DNA from: Candidatus Iainarchaeum sp.
GTDB taxonomy: Archaea; Iainarchaeota; Iainarchaeia; Iainarchaeales; JAAZKV01
Assembly (NCBI GenBank): GCA_018691995.1
Contig: JABHJM010000012.1
Location: forward strand, 1 to 21,455
Direction of reading: 5' to 3'
Length of the DNA stretch: 21,455 bases
Numbering within the stretch: the first letter of the stretch is position 1; the number at the start of each line of letters is the position of its first letter. Under the pieces are notes generated by a model. The model did not search any database. It saw nothing but the letters and a program-made list of their open reading frames with translations, and was not told the DNA's origin. A program made the translations under genes and the position numbers. Shown piece by piece: positions 12,692 to 20,942 of the stretch.

Positions 12692-15600
12692 GACCAAGCG
12701 CCAAGTCCTGTTTGTTTTCCGCCTTCAATTAAATCTTGTTCAGTGTATCCAAGTTCGCGAACAATTTTAATTACAGCAGGAAGAACTTGATTTTTCACAT
12801 AATAATCTGAATCATAGTTTCCTTCTTCAACAAATTCATCAAGTTGTGCTTTCTCGCTAATGGAATTTCCTTTTTTTGTAATAATAAAAGAAAGTAATGT
12901 TCCAACTCCAACATCTTTTCCTTTCTCAATAGCTTTTTTTGCAGCAGAAACATGGGGGCCAATAGAATCATAATCCTCAACTTTTCTTTTCATCATAGTA
13001 ATAATAGACAAATCTTTTTTCTCAACTTTCCCTGCTTTTAAATCTTTGATAATCCCTCGTACGTACTCGGCAGCTTTTTCTGGTTCTCCATCTTTTAATA
13101 CTAATTCAATAACACGGCGTTGGGTTTCTTTTGCAAGATTACACCAGTCACGTCTTACATATTCAAATCCAACAATTTTCAATCTTTCACTTTCATCCAT
13201 TAAAGCATATCTTTTCTTTGCAGCTCCACCTTCTTTTTTTGTTACAAAGATTCCACGTTTATAATATCCATCAAGTTCAAGTTCCATTGTTCCAGGCAAT
13301 TCAGCATTAACCTTCTCTAAGAAATTTTCAACATCTTTTTTGTTTTTATCATTTATTAACAAAAATGTTGAATCAGTGTTATGCAGTAATATTTGTCCAC
13401 ATGATTCAATAAAATTTTCATTATCTTTTACACTCAAGTCATAAACATCTCCAGAATACGTTTCTTTTGTTATTTTTGTTTCAATTCTTGAATTATTTTT
13501 TGTTGAAGTTTTAATTGTGTATGATTTCTTTTCTTTTCTATATTGGATTGAGAAATTTAGATTTAATTGTTTTAGCAATAATGAAATTCCAGATATTAAT
13601 GCCAAGGAGTTTGTAGTGTATTGGAAATTATTTTTTATATATTTTTTAGTATATCCTAGTTTTTTGTTAACACTGTGGCTTCCATCTCCTTCGATCGCTT
13701 TTTTTAGTAGGGCATTTTTGTATTTATCAGGAACATTAAAAATAAACGTTGGTAATTTTTTTCCATTGCTTTTTTGTCCACATAAACAACTGAATAATTG
13801 GGCGCTTGTTTCATTCATCATTTGTAATTTGTGGGTGTTATCAGTATAAGTTATAGTTTTATTGTCATAATTAATAGTTCTTTCTTTTTTTGTTGAAGGA
13901 ATAATGCAAGTTTTTGCATTAATAAATAATTTATGATAATCTTTTTCTAGCTCTTTTAACCATTTAATGTCAGAAGAAGCAAGACTAGCTCCACTTTTTG
14001 TTTTACAAGTTTTAATTGTTGTTGCACTCCCTTCAGCAACATATGCTCCAAGCAATTTGCATAGGGATTCAAATTTTTTACTTTTAACAGTTATCTTCCT
14101 ATTTATCTTTATTTGATTTTTCTGATTAGTGAAACTAAACCATATATATTTTCCATCAGTGTGCCATTGACTTATTTTTGTTCTATTTTTGTATCTTCTT
14201 ATGTAGTTGTAGTGTTTTACAAATTCAAAGAGATCAATTTCTTCAAGTTTTTTTGATTTTGGTACTTTTTGAATAGCATACATCTTTTTGTTTTTCATGT
14301 TGTTTGGTTTTGTTTCAATGAAACCATTTTTAATTTCTGTTAGGAGTGAATGGTCTTCTGTTACTATAGTTTCTCCAAACTTTTGATTTATTCTATAGAT
14401 TTTTTTGTTTGTTTTATGTTTAATAATTGCAGTTATTTCTTTCCATTCAGCGTTTTTTGTTTTTGGATTAACTGATAATGCAAAATAGTTTTTTGGATGT
14501 TTTAATTTTTTGTTTCCTCTTTCCCAAGCTAAATCTTTAACTTCTTTATAAAAATCTTCAATATTTTTTATTTCAATTAAACCCTGTGGATTTTTAATAG
14601 TAACAAAACGATCCTTTGTTATGCTGTCTCCGTATAAAACATCAAATCCAGCTTCTTTTGCCTTGTCAATAGTTTCGTGAATATATTGCCTTGCCCAAGC
14701 AGTAGTAGCACTAGCACTTTCTCTTGAATACCATCTTGCTCTTCCATAACCAAGGTATCCATAAGCAGAATTTAAAATAATTTTTAGAGCCCATTGTTTT
14801 GCAAATAAGATCTTATCATCCACTCCCTTAGTTTTCTTTTTCTTATACTCCGCTTTTAATTTAAGTCTTTTAGTTAACATTTTTTCAAGAATTTCTGGAA
14901 ACATTCCTTTTTCTTTTGTGCAAAAGATTGTTCCATCAGGACTCTTATTTTTTTCACATTCTTTATGAGAACAATTAGTTGTTTCAGGAGAAATATTATG
15001 AGAAACAATAATTGAAGGATACAAAGACGCAAAATCGAGAACGGCAATGTTTTCATGAAGTCCAGCAAGAGGTTCTTTTACAAAAGCGCCCTTAATAGGA
15101 TTGTTTAATCTAGAACGTACTTGATTTTCTTTTGGTTTATTGGGCGCAACTTCTCCTCGTTTAAAACTTTCTTTTAGTAGTAGGTCCTCAACCATCATTG
15201 AAGTACTAGCGCGTGTTGAAGTTTGCAAAGTTTGTGAAGTTAATTTTGAAATTTCAATAAAAAGTGGTAAAAAATCTTTTGCAATGCGAAGAGTTACATC
15301 AGCATCCATCTTGTTATATTCAACAAAACGTTTAAGTCCATTTCCTGTTTTCCAAGCATCATTTCCTTCGCTAGGAGTAACTTTTTCTTTTTTGATTCCA
15401 AAGACCTTATCACTAACATTTTCAAGATCAAGTTTTACAATATTTACTGATCCGGTTCGTTGTAAAAATTTCATTATTTGATAAGCATCAATGTGTTGCT
15501 TTCCATGTAGTTCAACTGCATTATCAAGTCCGTGTCTTTTTGATTTAATTCCTTTTCCATTTATTTCAAAAGTAGTTCCCATTTTTTTTGCTCGATCTTT

Positions 15601-16311
15601 TACATAAGGAAAATCAAAATTATCTCCATTATAAGTAACAATAATCGGGTAGTGGTTTAGTTCTTCTTCAATTACTTTAATTAATTGTTCTTCATTATCT
15701 TTCATTTCAAGTCCTTTGATTTTTTTAGTATTATGTGATACAATTCTTGCTTTGTTATCATCAAGAGTAGCACTCATAATAATTTCTTCAAGTCCAATTC
15801 CAAATTTGTTTCCAGCCCAAGTTTCAATATCAAAAGCAACCATTGGAACATTAAATTCTCCATCAGTTTTTTTAACACTTTTTATAGTTCCATTTTTTTC
15901 TTCATATTCGACAAAGTTTCCAGGTTCTAAATCACGATCAACCAAGTATCTTTTTGGAAATACAATATCATATTCATATTTTCCAAAATCCATCTCAGAA
16001 AGCTCTTTTCTAGCTTGAACTAAATGAGTAACCTTATCAAATTCAACTTTTAAGATACCTTCGCCATTTACCTTCATTTTTGTTGGAATAACATCTGCTA
16101 CTTTGAAATTTTCTTCATTTCCAAAAGAATATCCTTTCAAATAATCAATACTTTCTTTTTCATCATTTTTATATGAAGCAAATAAATAAGGTCTAAATTT
16201 TTCATCTTTTAACCAAAATTCTCCCTTTTTTTTATTATACAAATATAGTTGTATAATTGAGCGTTTTTCGTTATCCGAATAAGTAACATCTAAAAGTTGT
16301 GCTTTTTTCAT
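12688..16311 (-). CDS. polB: Family B DNA polymerase with intein
   Basis: Replicative DNA polymerase with 3'-5' exonuclease. 1207 codons in total; removing the 416-residue intein leaves 791, normal for archaeal PolB. Exonuclease motifs: FDIET (Asp161, Glu163), YNGDNFDFP (Asp233), YNKMDADVT (Tyr332, Asp336). Polymerase motifs: A, LDFASLYPS (Asp426); B, KIILNSAYG (510-518); C, YGD|TDS, split by the intein after Asp562. The N-terminal region (PYLFASYK, 41-48) matches the template uracil-reading domain. The paired cysteines after motif A (CSHKEC...C) recall the thermococcal enzymes. The C terminus KQTGLGAWS fits a PIP box (QxxLxxW) for binding PCNA. It diverges from the coiled-coil gene at 16379 over a 67-bp shared promoter region. 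Confidence 0.97.
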   Translation of the reverse strand: MKKAQLLDVTYSDNEKRSIIQLYLYNKKKGEFWLKDEKFRPYLFASYKNDEKESIDYLKGYSFGNEENFKVADVIPTKMKVNGEGILKVEFDKVTHLVQARKELSEMDFGKYEYDIVFPKRYLVDRDLEPGNFVEYEEKNGTIKSVKKTDGEFNVPMVAFDIETWAGNKFGIGLEEIIMSATLDDNKARIVSHNTKKIKGLEMKDNEEQLIKVIEEELNHYPIIVTYNGDNFDFPYVKDRAKKMGTTFEINGKGIKSKRHGLDNAVELHGKQHIDAYQIMKFLQRTGSVNIVKLDLENVSDKVFGIKKEKVTPSEGNDAWKTGNGLKRFVEYNKMDADVTLRIAKDFLPLFIEISKLTSQTLQTSTRASTSMMVEDLLLKESFKRGEVAPNKPKENQVRSRLNNPIKGAFVKEPLAGLHENIAVLDFASLYPSIIVSHNISPETTNCSHKECEKNKSPDGTIFCTKEKGMFPEILEKMLTKRLKLKAEYKKKKTKGVDDKILFAKQWALKIILNSAYGYLGYGRARWYSRESASATTAWARQYIHETIDKAKEAGFDVLYGDSITKDRFVTIKNPQGLIEIKNIEDFYKEVKDLAWERGNKKLKHPKNYFALSVNPKTKNAEWKEITAIIKHKTNKKIYRINQKFGETIVTEDHSLLTEIKNGFIETKPNNMKNKKMYAIQKVPKSKKLEEIDLFEFVKHYNYIRRYKNRTKISQWHTDGKYIWFSFTNQKNQIKINRKITVKSKKFESLCKLLGAYVAEGSATTIKTCKTKSGASLASSDIKWLKELEKDYHKLFINAKTCIIPSTKKERTINYDNKTITYTDNTHKLQMMNETSAQLFSCLCGQKSNGKKLPTFIFNVPDKYKNALLKKAIEGDGSHSVNKKLGYTKKYIKNNFQYTTNSLALISGISLLLKQLNLNFSIQYRKEKKSYTIKTSTKNNSRIETKITKETYSGDVYDLSVKDNENFIESCGQILLHNTDSTFLLINDKNKKDVENFLEKVNAELPGTMELELDGYYKRGIFVTKKEGGAAKKRYALMDESERLKIVGFEYVRRDWCNLAKETQRRVIELVLKDGEPEKAAEYVRGIIKDLKAGKVEKKDLSIITMMKRKVEDYDSIGPHVSAAKKAIEKGKDVGVGTLLSFIITKKGNSISEKAQLDEFVEEGNYDSDYYVKNQVLPAVIKIVRELGYTEQDLIEGGKQTGLGAWS
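13378..14625 (-). mobile_element. LAGLIDADG intein in polB motif C (pol-c site)
   Basis: The intein begins at Ser563 of the precursor (SITKDRFVTI) and ends ILLHN, followed by Thr of TDS as the +1 nucleophile. It is 416 residues long. Splicing motifs seen: Ser1 in block A; block B with TEDH (intein 89-92); block F YSGDVYDLSVKDNENF; block G with the His-Asn pair (415-416). The endonuclease has two LAGLIDADG motifs, LLGAYVAEG (191-199, acidic Glu198) and LLKKAIEGDG (306-315, acidic Asp314), so it may still be active. The site, inside YGD|TDS, is a well-known polymerase insertion site used in Thermococcales and haloarchaea. Codon and base use look like the host gene. Confidence 0.95.
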
Positions 16312-16378
16312 ACCATAAATTTTTAAGTATCAAAGCTTATTTAATAGTAGCTAGGAAGCGCATTTAGAGTTGATATTA

Positions 16379-16810
16379 ATGGGAAGGCCAAGTAGAACCA
16401 AGAGAGCTCCGCCAAGAGCAGCAAGTGGGGGGATTGGAGCAGATATACGAGCACTTAATTCAAGTATTCTCCTAATGACCCAAAAAATAAAGTATATTGT
16501 TAGAAATGAAAAGATTTTAGGACGAAATTTAATTGTATTAAATAAAAAAATAAAAACTCTTGATGAAAAAATTACTCTTAATCCACAATCAAGTGGAGAA
16601 GAAATTGATTCAGAGCAAGTTTCATCTTTAAAACAACAAGTTGCTTTGCTTGAAGCCCAGGTTGAAGATTTACAGAGTAGGTTAGCAACAAAAGAAGAAG
16701 TAAAAGAATTAAAGTATGTGATTGATTCAATTAATCCTTTAGAGTTTGCAACTTTATCTCAAGTAAAAGAAATGATTGAAAAATCAAAAGATAAAAAAGT
16801 TGAAGCCTAA
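16379..16810 (+). CDS. Coiled-coil protein of unknown function
   Basis: 143 residues. The frame opens at a TTG at 16370, but the ATG at 16379 (MGRPSRTKRAPPRAASGG) is the more likely start. A basic, Arg/Pro-rich N terminus (about 20 residues) is followed by heptad-like helices (residues about 25-120: KIKYIVRNEKILGRNLIVLN, SLKQQVALLEAQVEDLQSRL), predicted coiled coil. No catalytic motif, no membrane segment. It faces polB divergently and converges on the HerA-like gene, with a bidirectional terminator between. The related style of the genes at 18409 and 18740 suggests the three could belong to one structural set, but that is inference. Confidence 0.6.
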   Translation: MGRPSRTKRAPPRAASGGIGADIRALNSSILLMTQKIKYIVRNEKILGRNLIVLNKKIKTLDEKITLNPQSSGEEIDSEQVSSLKQQVALLEAQVEDLQSRLATKEEVKELKYVIDSINPLEFATLSQVKEMIEKSKDKKVEA

Positions 16811-16826
16811 GTTTTAAAAAAAACTT
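16809..16826. terminator. Bidirectional terminator between convergent genes
   Basis: AAGTTTT (16809-16815) and AAAACTT (16820-16826) form a hairpin flanked by T-runs on both strands (CTTTTTTT on plus, GTTTTTTTT on minus). It lies exactly between the stops of the coiled-coil gene and the HerA-like gene. T-runs are the usual archaeal termination signal. Confidence 0.55.
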
Positions 16827-16829
16827 TTT

Positions 16830-18308
16830 TTATGAATAAGATGGATTTCCACTAAGGCTTGGTCTTAGTAGTACTCGATAATTTTTATCACCCTTAATTG
16901 CAATAGCAACATCATTTCCACCAACAACATTCATTCTTGCAGTAATGCTGTCATCAAGTTGTGGCATAAAATTATTTGCTCCAAATACAAATCCAATTCC
17001 AAGACTTTCAAGTCGATTAATAACTCCTGTTAATTTTTCAAGTCCAGTAGATAATTCTCTATCAGCTTTTGGAATAAAAAACATTACACGATCATTTCTT
17101 TCATTTTTTACTTCCTTGTCAAGTAAACGCAAGATTGTTTGAACAAAAATTATTTTTTCATCAGTCGAGAGTTCTTTTGTATTAATAATAGTTGCACGCC
17201 CAAGGTTTCCAGGCCATTTTTTTGTCAACTCTGCAATAGTAATGCTTTTTCCAAAAAGTTCTGAATAGTTTTGTTTAATTATTTGTGTAATTCTTTCAGC
17301 TTTTAATTTTTGAAAATCATTTAATTCACTCATTCCATTTATTTTTTCAATTAATTCTTCTGGAGTATTATGACTCTGTTTTAATGCATCAAGTGCAAAC
17401 TTTTTTGCAAACTCTTCATCTCCAACTCCAAGCATTTGCATTAATAAGTGAAGATCAGCATCTCCAAGTGAAACTTTTAAATCAGTTTTAGCAGTAAAAT
17501 TTTTTACAGGAAAACCAGAAGGTTCATACTCGACAAGTTCTTCTCGCAAGCGTAATTCGTTTTGTGAAGGTGTTGCAAGACCAGAAAAATAATTACTATC
17601 ATCAAGAATAATCCCTGTTCGATTATCTAGTAGGAAGTTTTCTGCTAGAATATATGTTGCATAAAGTCTTTGTTTTTCTTCTCCAGTAATAATTGTTTTA
17701 AACAAATTAATTGTTTTTTCTTTTATAATTTCTCTTTTCTTATTTAATCCAAGTGCAATAAATGTTTTTGAGTGAACTATTTCTCCTCGTCCCCCAACAT
17801 CGATTAATTCAAGTGCGCTTTTTTTAAGTCCGCTAAGAAGTGCTCTTGTTGTAAATGGATCTCCAAGAACAGGAGAATATGATGATTCTGGACTCATTTC
17901 AATATCAACTAATTGAAGTGAACTAGCTCGTGCAAGTCCGCTAACAGTATTTGCGTCATCAAGCCCTTTTCTTACAATTCGATCAACATCACGCAGGTAA
18001 TCTTCTTGTTTAAAATCAACATAAATAGATTCGGTGGATACAAAAAATAATTTGAAAGTGTCATTTCCAAGAGTTTTTTCTACAAGCATTGCAGGTTTTG
18101 GTAAGGTTTGTATAAAGCTTTCAGCACTTCCCTTTGCAACTAAAGCTTTATGTCCTTCAATCAAAGCTCCTACTTTTTTCCCTTCTCGTTCATCATAAAT
18201 AATTGTTAAAAAGAAGTGTTCTGGATTTTCAAGTAATTCAATGCTATGTCCACGAAACTTTCCTTCCATTATACTAGTCCATGGGCCAAAATCAAGTTTC
18301 CAATTCAT
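16830..18308 (-). CDS. HerA/VirB4-like protein with degenerate P-loop
   Basis: 492 residues, not clearly matched to a named family. From about residue 160 the order of segments resembles HerA/VirB4-type ATPases: a strand and loop where Walker A should be (KTFIALGLNKKREI, lacking GxGKS/T), a strand like the iiiDxHgeys motif (GIILDDSNYFSGL), a segment like pikelslkvDl (FPVKNFTAKTDLKVSL), then GRATIINTKELSTDEKIIFV, VMFFIPKADRE and a sensor-like stretch GIGFVFGANN. ATP binding is probably lost. The N-terminal 150 residues would be a separate domain. ATG at 18308 has GTGATAAA just upstream. It diverges from the two small helical genes, and the membrane-protein operon lies beyond. The assignment is inferred from segment order only. 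Confidence 0.45.
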   Translation of the reverse strand: MNWKLDFGPWTSIMEGKFRGHSIELLENPEHFFLTIIYDEREGKKVGALIEGHKALVAKGSAESFIQTLPKPAMLVEKTLGNDTFKLFFVSTESIYVDFKQEDYLRDVDRIVRKGLDDANTVSGLARASSLQLVDIEMSPESSYSPVLGDPFTTRALLSGLKKSALELIDVGGRGEIVHSKTFIALGLNKKREIIKEKTINLFKTIITGEEKQRLYATYILAENFLLDNRTGIILDDSNYFSGLATPSQNELRLREELVEYEPSGFPVKNFTAKTDLKVSLGDADLHLLMQMLGVGDEEFAKKFALDALKQSHNTPEELIEKINGMSELNDFQKLKAERITQIIKQNYSELFGKSITIAELTKKWPGNLGRATIINTKELSTDEKIIFVQTILRLLDKEVKNERNDRVMFFIPKADRELSTGLEKLTGVINRLESLGIGFVFGANNFMPQLDDSITARMNVVGGNDVAIAIKGDKNYRVLLRPSLSGNPSYS

Positions 18309-18370
18309 TTTATCACAAAAAATTCTTACTTATTAAGGCAATTCAGTTATATATTTCTTTCCTAGAGAAA

Positions 18371-18380
18371 GGATTTTATA
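18371..18380 (+). promoter_or_regulatory. Probable TATA box of the 18409 gene
   Basis: GGATTTTATA is centred about 32 nt upstream of the ATG at 18409, giving a message with a very short leader. Motif and spacing only. Confidence 0.4.
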
Positions 18381-18408
18381 CTACTTTTACACTCATTGTT
18401 ATGATTGT

Positions 18409-18729
18409 ATGGGCATGATTACAGGGAGAGTTGGGCACAAACAGGTGCGTCATGTTGAAAGATTAATTTCTTCAAATGTATCAAACGCAACAGTGTTAAA
18501 TGCTGCTAGGCGAAATTTTAGAGAAGCATTAAGGTTAATTGAAAGATCGCATGAATCTGGAATAAGACAATTATCTAGAAGAAAAACAGTTTTGTCTTCA
18601 AGGTTGTCTGCTTCAGAGAAAGGAAGGATGGAAGCAACGGTTAGAAGATTAGAATCTAATTTGGACCAGTTGGATGAAAGAAGAAAGAAAATTAGTGTGA
18701 TGGCTAGAAATATGAAAATAAAATTGTAA
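18409..18729 (+). CDS. Small basic helical protein (106 aa), unknown function
   Basis: Entirely helical in appearance and rich in Arg/Lys (VLNAARRNFREALRLIERSH, RRLESNLDQLDERRKK). No membrane segment, no known motif. A second Met at residue 3 makes 18415 an alternative start. It is followed after 10 nt by the gene at 18740, whose ribosome-binding site is in that gap, so the two form an operon divergent from the HerA-like gene. Confidence 0.65.
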   Translation: MGMITGRVGHKQVRHVERLISSNVSNATVLNAARRNFREALRLIERSHESGIRQLSRRKTVLSSRLSASEKGRMEATVRRLESNLDQLDERRKKISVMARNMKIKL

Positions 18730-18739
18730 GTGGTGTGAA

Positions 18740-19255
18740 ATGGTTGATGAAAAAATAATTAATGAGACAGTAAAAAGAATGCTTACTTCAAATATTGATG
18801 AAGAAACAATTGTTTCAACTCTAAAAGATATTGGAATTGAAGAGGCGCAGGCAAAAGAAATTATTGCAAATGTTACAAGTGGAAAAGTTGTTGCAAAGGC
18901 TCCTCAAAAAGCAGAGGTTGTTCAAACAATTCCTGCTGTAGATGCTGATCAAAAAATTGAAACAATGCAAAATGAATTCGCAGCACAAGGAGAAAAAACA
19001 GAATTGCATGAAACAGCAACTCACACAATGTTAAATGATCATGCAGATAAACTTGATGAAATGAATAAAAAAGTTGAAGAAGTTAAAAAAGTAGTTTCAA
19101 ATCCAACAAATGTTGATGCTTCTTTGAAAGTAAAAATTAGTGAAATTGAACAAAAAACAATTGATATTAGTGCAAGAACAACAGCAATGATGGAAATAAT
19201 GGAAAAAATTTTAGAAACAAATAGACAAATTTTAACAGAACTTAAATCAAAATAA
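18740..19255 (+). CDS. Coiled-coil protein with small N-terminal helical domain
   Basis: 171 residues. Residues 1-48 (RMLTSNIDEETIVSTLKDIG, EEAQAKEIIANV) look like a three-helix UBA/CUE-like or winged-helix-like domain. A low-complexity linker (VAKAPQKAEVVQ) and a long coiled coil (about 75-171) follow. The ribosome-binding site GGTGTGA is 2-8 nt before the ATG. The stop TAA abuts the stop of the convergent membrane-protein gene, together TAATTA. Similar small-helical-domain plus coiled-coil proteins occur next to surface-filament genes in archaea, but I cannot name a family. Confidence 0.65.
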   Translation: MVDEKIINETVKRMLTSNIDEETIVSTLKDIGIEEAQAKEIIANVTSGKVVAKAPQKAEVVQTIPAVDADQKIETMQNEFAAQGEKTELHETATHTMLNDHADKLDEMNKKVEEVKKVVSNPTNVDASLKVKISEIEQKTIDISARTTAMMEIMEKILETNRQILTELKSK

Positions 19256-19594
19256 TTATTTGAATAAATCTTTTATTTGTGAGAAAAAACTTTTTGATAC
19301 AGTGGGTGCTTTTGATACAAATGCTTTAGTGTTAAGTCCTTCGTTTGGTTTTCGAAGTGCCTCACTTGTTGCTAGCCCAATTGTAGTTTCTGCATATTCT
19401 TTTAATTTTCCAGAAGGATATTCGCCTTGGGCTTTATCCATTTCTTCCCATGCGCTTTTTGCTCCTTTTTTTGCAGGATCATAAAATCCAGCAACAATAG
19501 CTAGTAAAATAAATATTAGTCCAAGCCAGCCCAGTTTAACATAAAAAAGAAGTACTCCAATTAGGATGAAAGCGAGAATTGAATAATAATTCAC
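19256..19594 (-). CDS. Small membrane protein (112 aa), operon gene 5
   Basis: Two closely spaced hydrophobic helices (about 4-36, ILAFILIGVLLFYVKLGWLG and following) anchor a polar, cytoplasmic-looking tail with AWEEMDKAQGEY and a Lys-rich end. The start is a GTG at 19594, overlapping the upstream TGA (GTGA), with GGAGG 9 nt before it. Last gene of the five-gene operon 19256-20900. No recognised family. Confidence 0.65.
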   Translation of the reverse strand: MNYYSILAFILIGVLLFYVKLGWLGLIFILLAIVAGFYDPAKKGAKSAWEEMDKAQGEYPSGKLKEYAETTIGLATSEALRKPNEGLNTKAFVSKAPTVSKSFFSQIKDLFK

Positions 19595-19902
19595 ATTCCC
19601 ATTCCTCCCATGTCTCCTCCAAGTAGTCCAGCGTAAGGGTCAGCTGGTTGGGCATCGTTTCCAAGTCCCATTAAATATCCAAGGACAATTAATCCAAGTA
19701 ATGCAAATAACCAGTATTCTTTTAGTCCTGTGCTATTAATAAAATACAAAGAACCAATAGTAATTATGTATAAGACGCTTGCTTTGATATCTTTTGAAGC
19801 AACAATTAAAATGGCGGCAGCTCCAAGAACAATCCAAAGTTCTCCGAATTGAATTGCTACTCCAAGAATAACTATTGAAATTAAGAAATTAACAAAGTCC
19901 AT
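19591..19902 (-). CDS. Small membrane protein with Gly/Met tail (103 aa), operon gene 4
   Basis: About four hydrophobic segments (residues 1-75) end in a tail YAGLLGGDMGGMGM. The codons of that tail contain two GGAGG ribosome-binding sites for the next gene, whose GTG start overlaps this stop. GGTGG within the last codons of the preceding gene serves as this gene's own site, 4 nt from that stop. No recognised family; small size and hydrophobic content recall VirB2/VirB3-like subunits, which is only an analogy. Confidence 0.65.
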   Translation of the reverse strand: MDFVNFLISIVILGVAIQFGELWIVLGAAAILIVASKDIKASVLYIITIGSLYFINSTGLKEYWLFALLGLIVLGYLMGLGNDAQPADPYAGLLGGDMGGMGM

Positions 19903-19906
19903 TTGA

Positions 19907-20164
19907 TTATGCCACCTTTACTCTTTCAAGATATTCTTTTCCAAAAGTTGCTAGTATAAATAAAATAAATGGTACCCAAATCATTTCAGGGTATAGTACA
20001 AATACTAAATATGTTAAAAATATTGCAAGAAGTATTCCAAGTTTGGTTCCAACTTGTTTTTTTCCCCATGAAAAGAACCATAAGAAATAAACAATTAAAA
20101 GTAAAAGTGCAAAGCTCATTGCAAAATTTTGTCCACTTATTGCTGCTATGAAATCAAATGCCAT
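19907..20164 (-). CDS. Small membrane protein (85 aa), operon gene 3
   Basis: Three hydrophobic helices (about 14-32, 42-57, 61-74) with a short charged end KEYLERVKVA. A GAGTGAT ribosome-binding site sits 4 nt before the ATG at 20164. It is 51 nt downstream of the preceding gene and 4 nt upstream of the next. No recognised family. Confidence 0.65.
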   Translation of the reverse strand: MAFDFIAAISGQNFAMSFALLLLIVYFLWFFSWGKKQVGTKLGILLAIFLTYLVFVLYPEMIWVPFILFILATFGKEYLERVKVA

Positions 20165-20215
20165 TTATATCACTCTAATATTTCTGTTCATTGTTGGTAA
20201 TAAACTTAACCTTTA

Positions 20216-20533
20216 CTACTTTTTGAGAGTAGTTCCAAGCCCCCATACAATTACTCCAAACACTCCAAATGCCATTAGCATTATTGCAAACGAAACGCTA
20301 GCTCCTACCCACCACCATTTGATTACTAAAAAGTAGATGAGTATTCCTGAAATAATAAGTGTAATTATGCTACTTCCAAGATATCCTCGTACTGTTGAAA
20401 TAATTAAAAATACTAATATTATTCTAATAATAATGTTAATTATTGGAGAAAAATACATTAATACAGGCAGTAAAAATACAACAGCAATCATTGCTATTAA
20501 AATTATTAATAGTAGGTGTCCATTATTATTCAT
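20216..20533 (-). CDS. Small membrane protein (105 aa), operon gene 2
   Basis: Almost wholly hydrophobic: about four helices, beginning HLLLIILIAMIAVVFLLPVL, with a short polar N terminus MNNNG and end TTLKK. GAGGCGTTAAG directly precedes the ATG, and the upstream stop is one base away, so translation is likely coupled. No recognised family. Confidence 0.65.
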   Translation of the reverse strand: MNNNGHLLLIILIAMIAVVFLLPVLMYFSPIINIIIRIILVFLIISTVRGYLGSSIITLIISGILIYFLVIKWWWVGASVSFAIMLMAFGVFGVIVWGLGTTLKK

Positions 20534-20534
20534 C

Positions 20535-20900
20535 TTAACGCCTCATCATCCTTTGTATTTGCGACTGTCTAGCCGCAAAGTCTTTTCCATTGGATATTCC
20601 ACCTTCATTTGCTTGTCCAGATCCTGGGTTAACAAAGAAGAAATCAATTAGTATTCCACTAAAGCCAAGGGTAACAGCCATGTAAAGTACATATACTCCT
20701 CCAAAAAATCTAAAGTAATCGAATACAATAAACCATGAAAGTACAACAATAACAAGTACTGCGAGTGGTCCTTTTCCAAGATGTTGTGTTACAAAAGCAA
20801 TTATTGTCATTAAAACAAATATTTTTAAAACAAAAGTCATGTCTCCGGGTAGTTCGCTAAGTCCAAGAAAAAAAGGAATTAGTGCAGTAAGTGTTAACAT
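20535..20900 (-). CDS. Small membrane protein (121 aa), operon gene 1
   Basis: Three to four hydrophobic helices in residues 1-90 (KIFVLMTIIAFV, LAVLVIVVLSWFIVF, VLYMAVTLGFSGILIDFFF), then a polar tail GSGQANEGGISNG ending in a basic RQSQIQRMMRR, likely cytoplasmic. It is the first gene of the minus-strand operon. Its TATA box is 26 nt upstream, giving an almost leaderless start. No recognised family. Confidence 0.65.
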   Translation of the reverse strand: MLTLTALIPFFLGLSELPGDMTFVLKIFVLMTIIAFVTQHLGKGPLAVLVIVVLSWFIVFDYFRFFGGVYVLYMAVTLGFSGILIDFFFVNPGSGQANEGGISNGKDFAARQSQIQRMMRR

Positions 20901-20920
20901 ACATCAAGTTAATACTTTTG

Positions 20921-20930
20921 TGATATAAAA
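20921..20930 (-). promoter_or_regulatory. Probable TATA box of the membrane-protein operon
   Basis: Minus-strand TTTTATATCA is centred about 26 nt upstream of the ATG at 20900, the classical archaeal TATA-to-start distance for a leaderless transcript. It lies in the 42-nt gap after the stop of the large secreted-protein gene. Confidence 0.5.
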
Positions 20931-20942
20931 GCTTTTTTGTAT

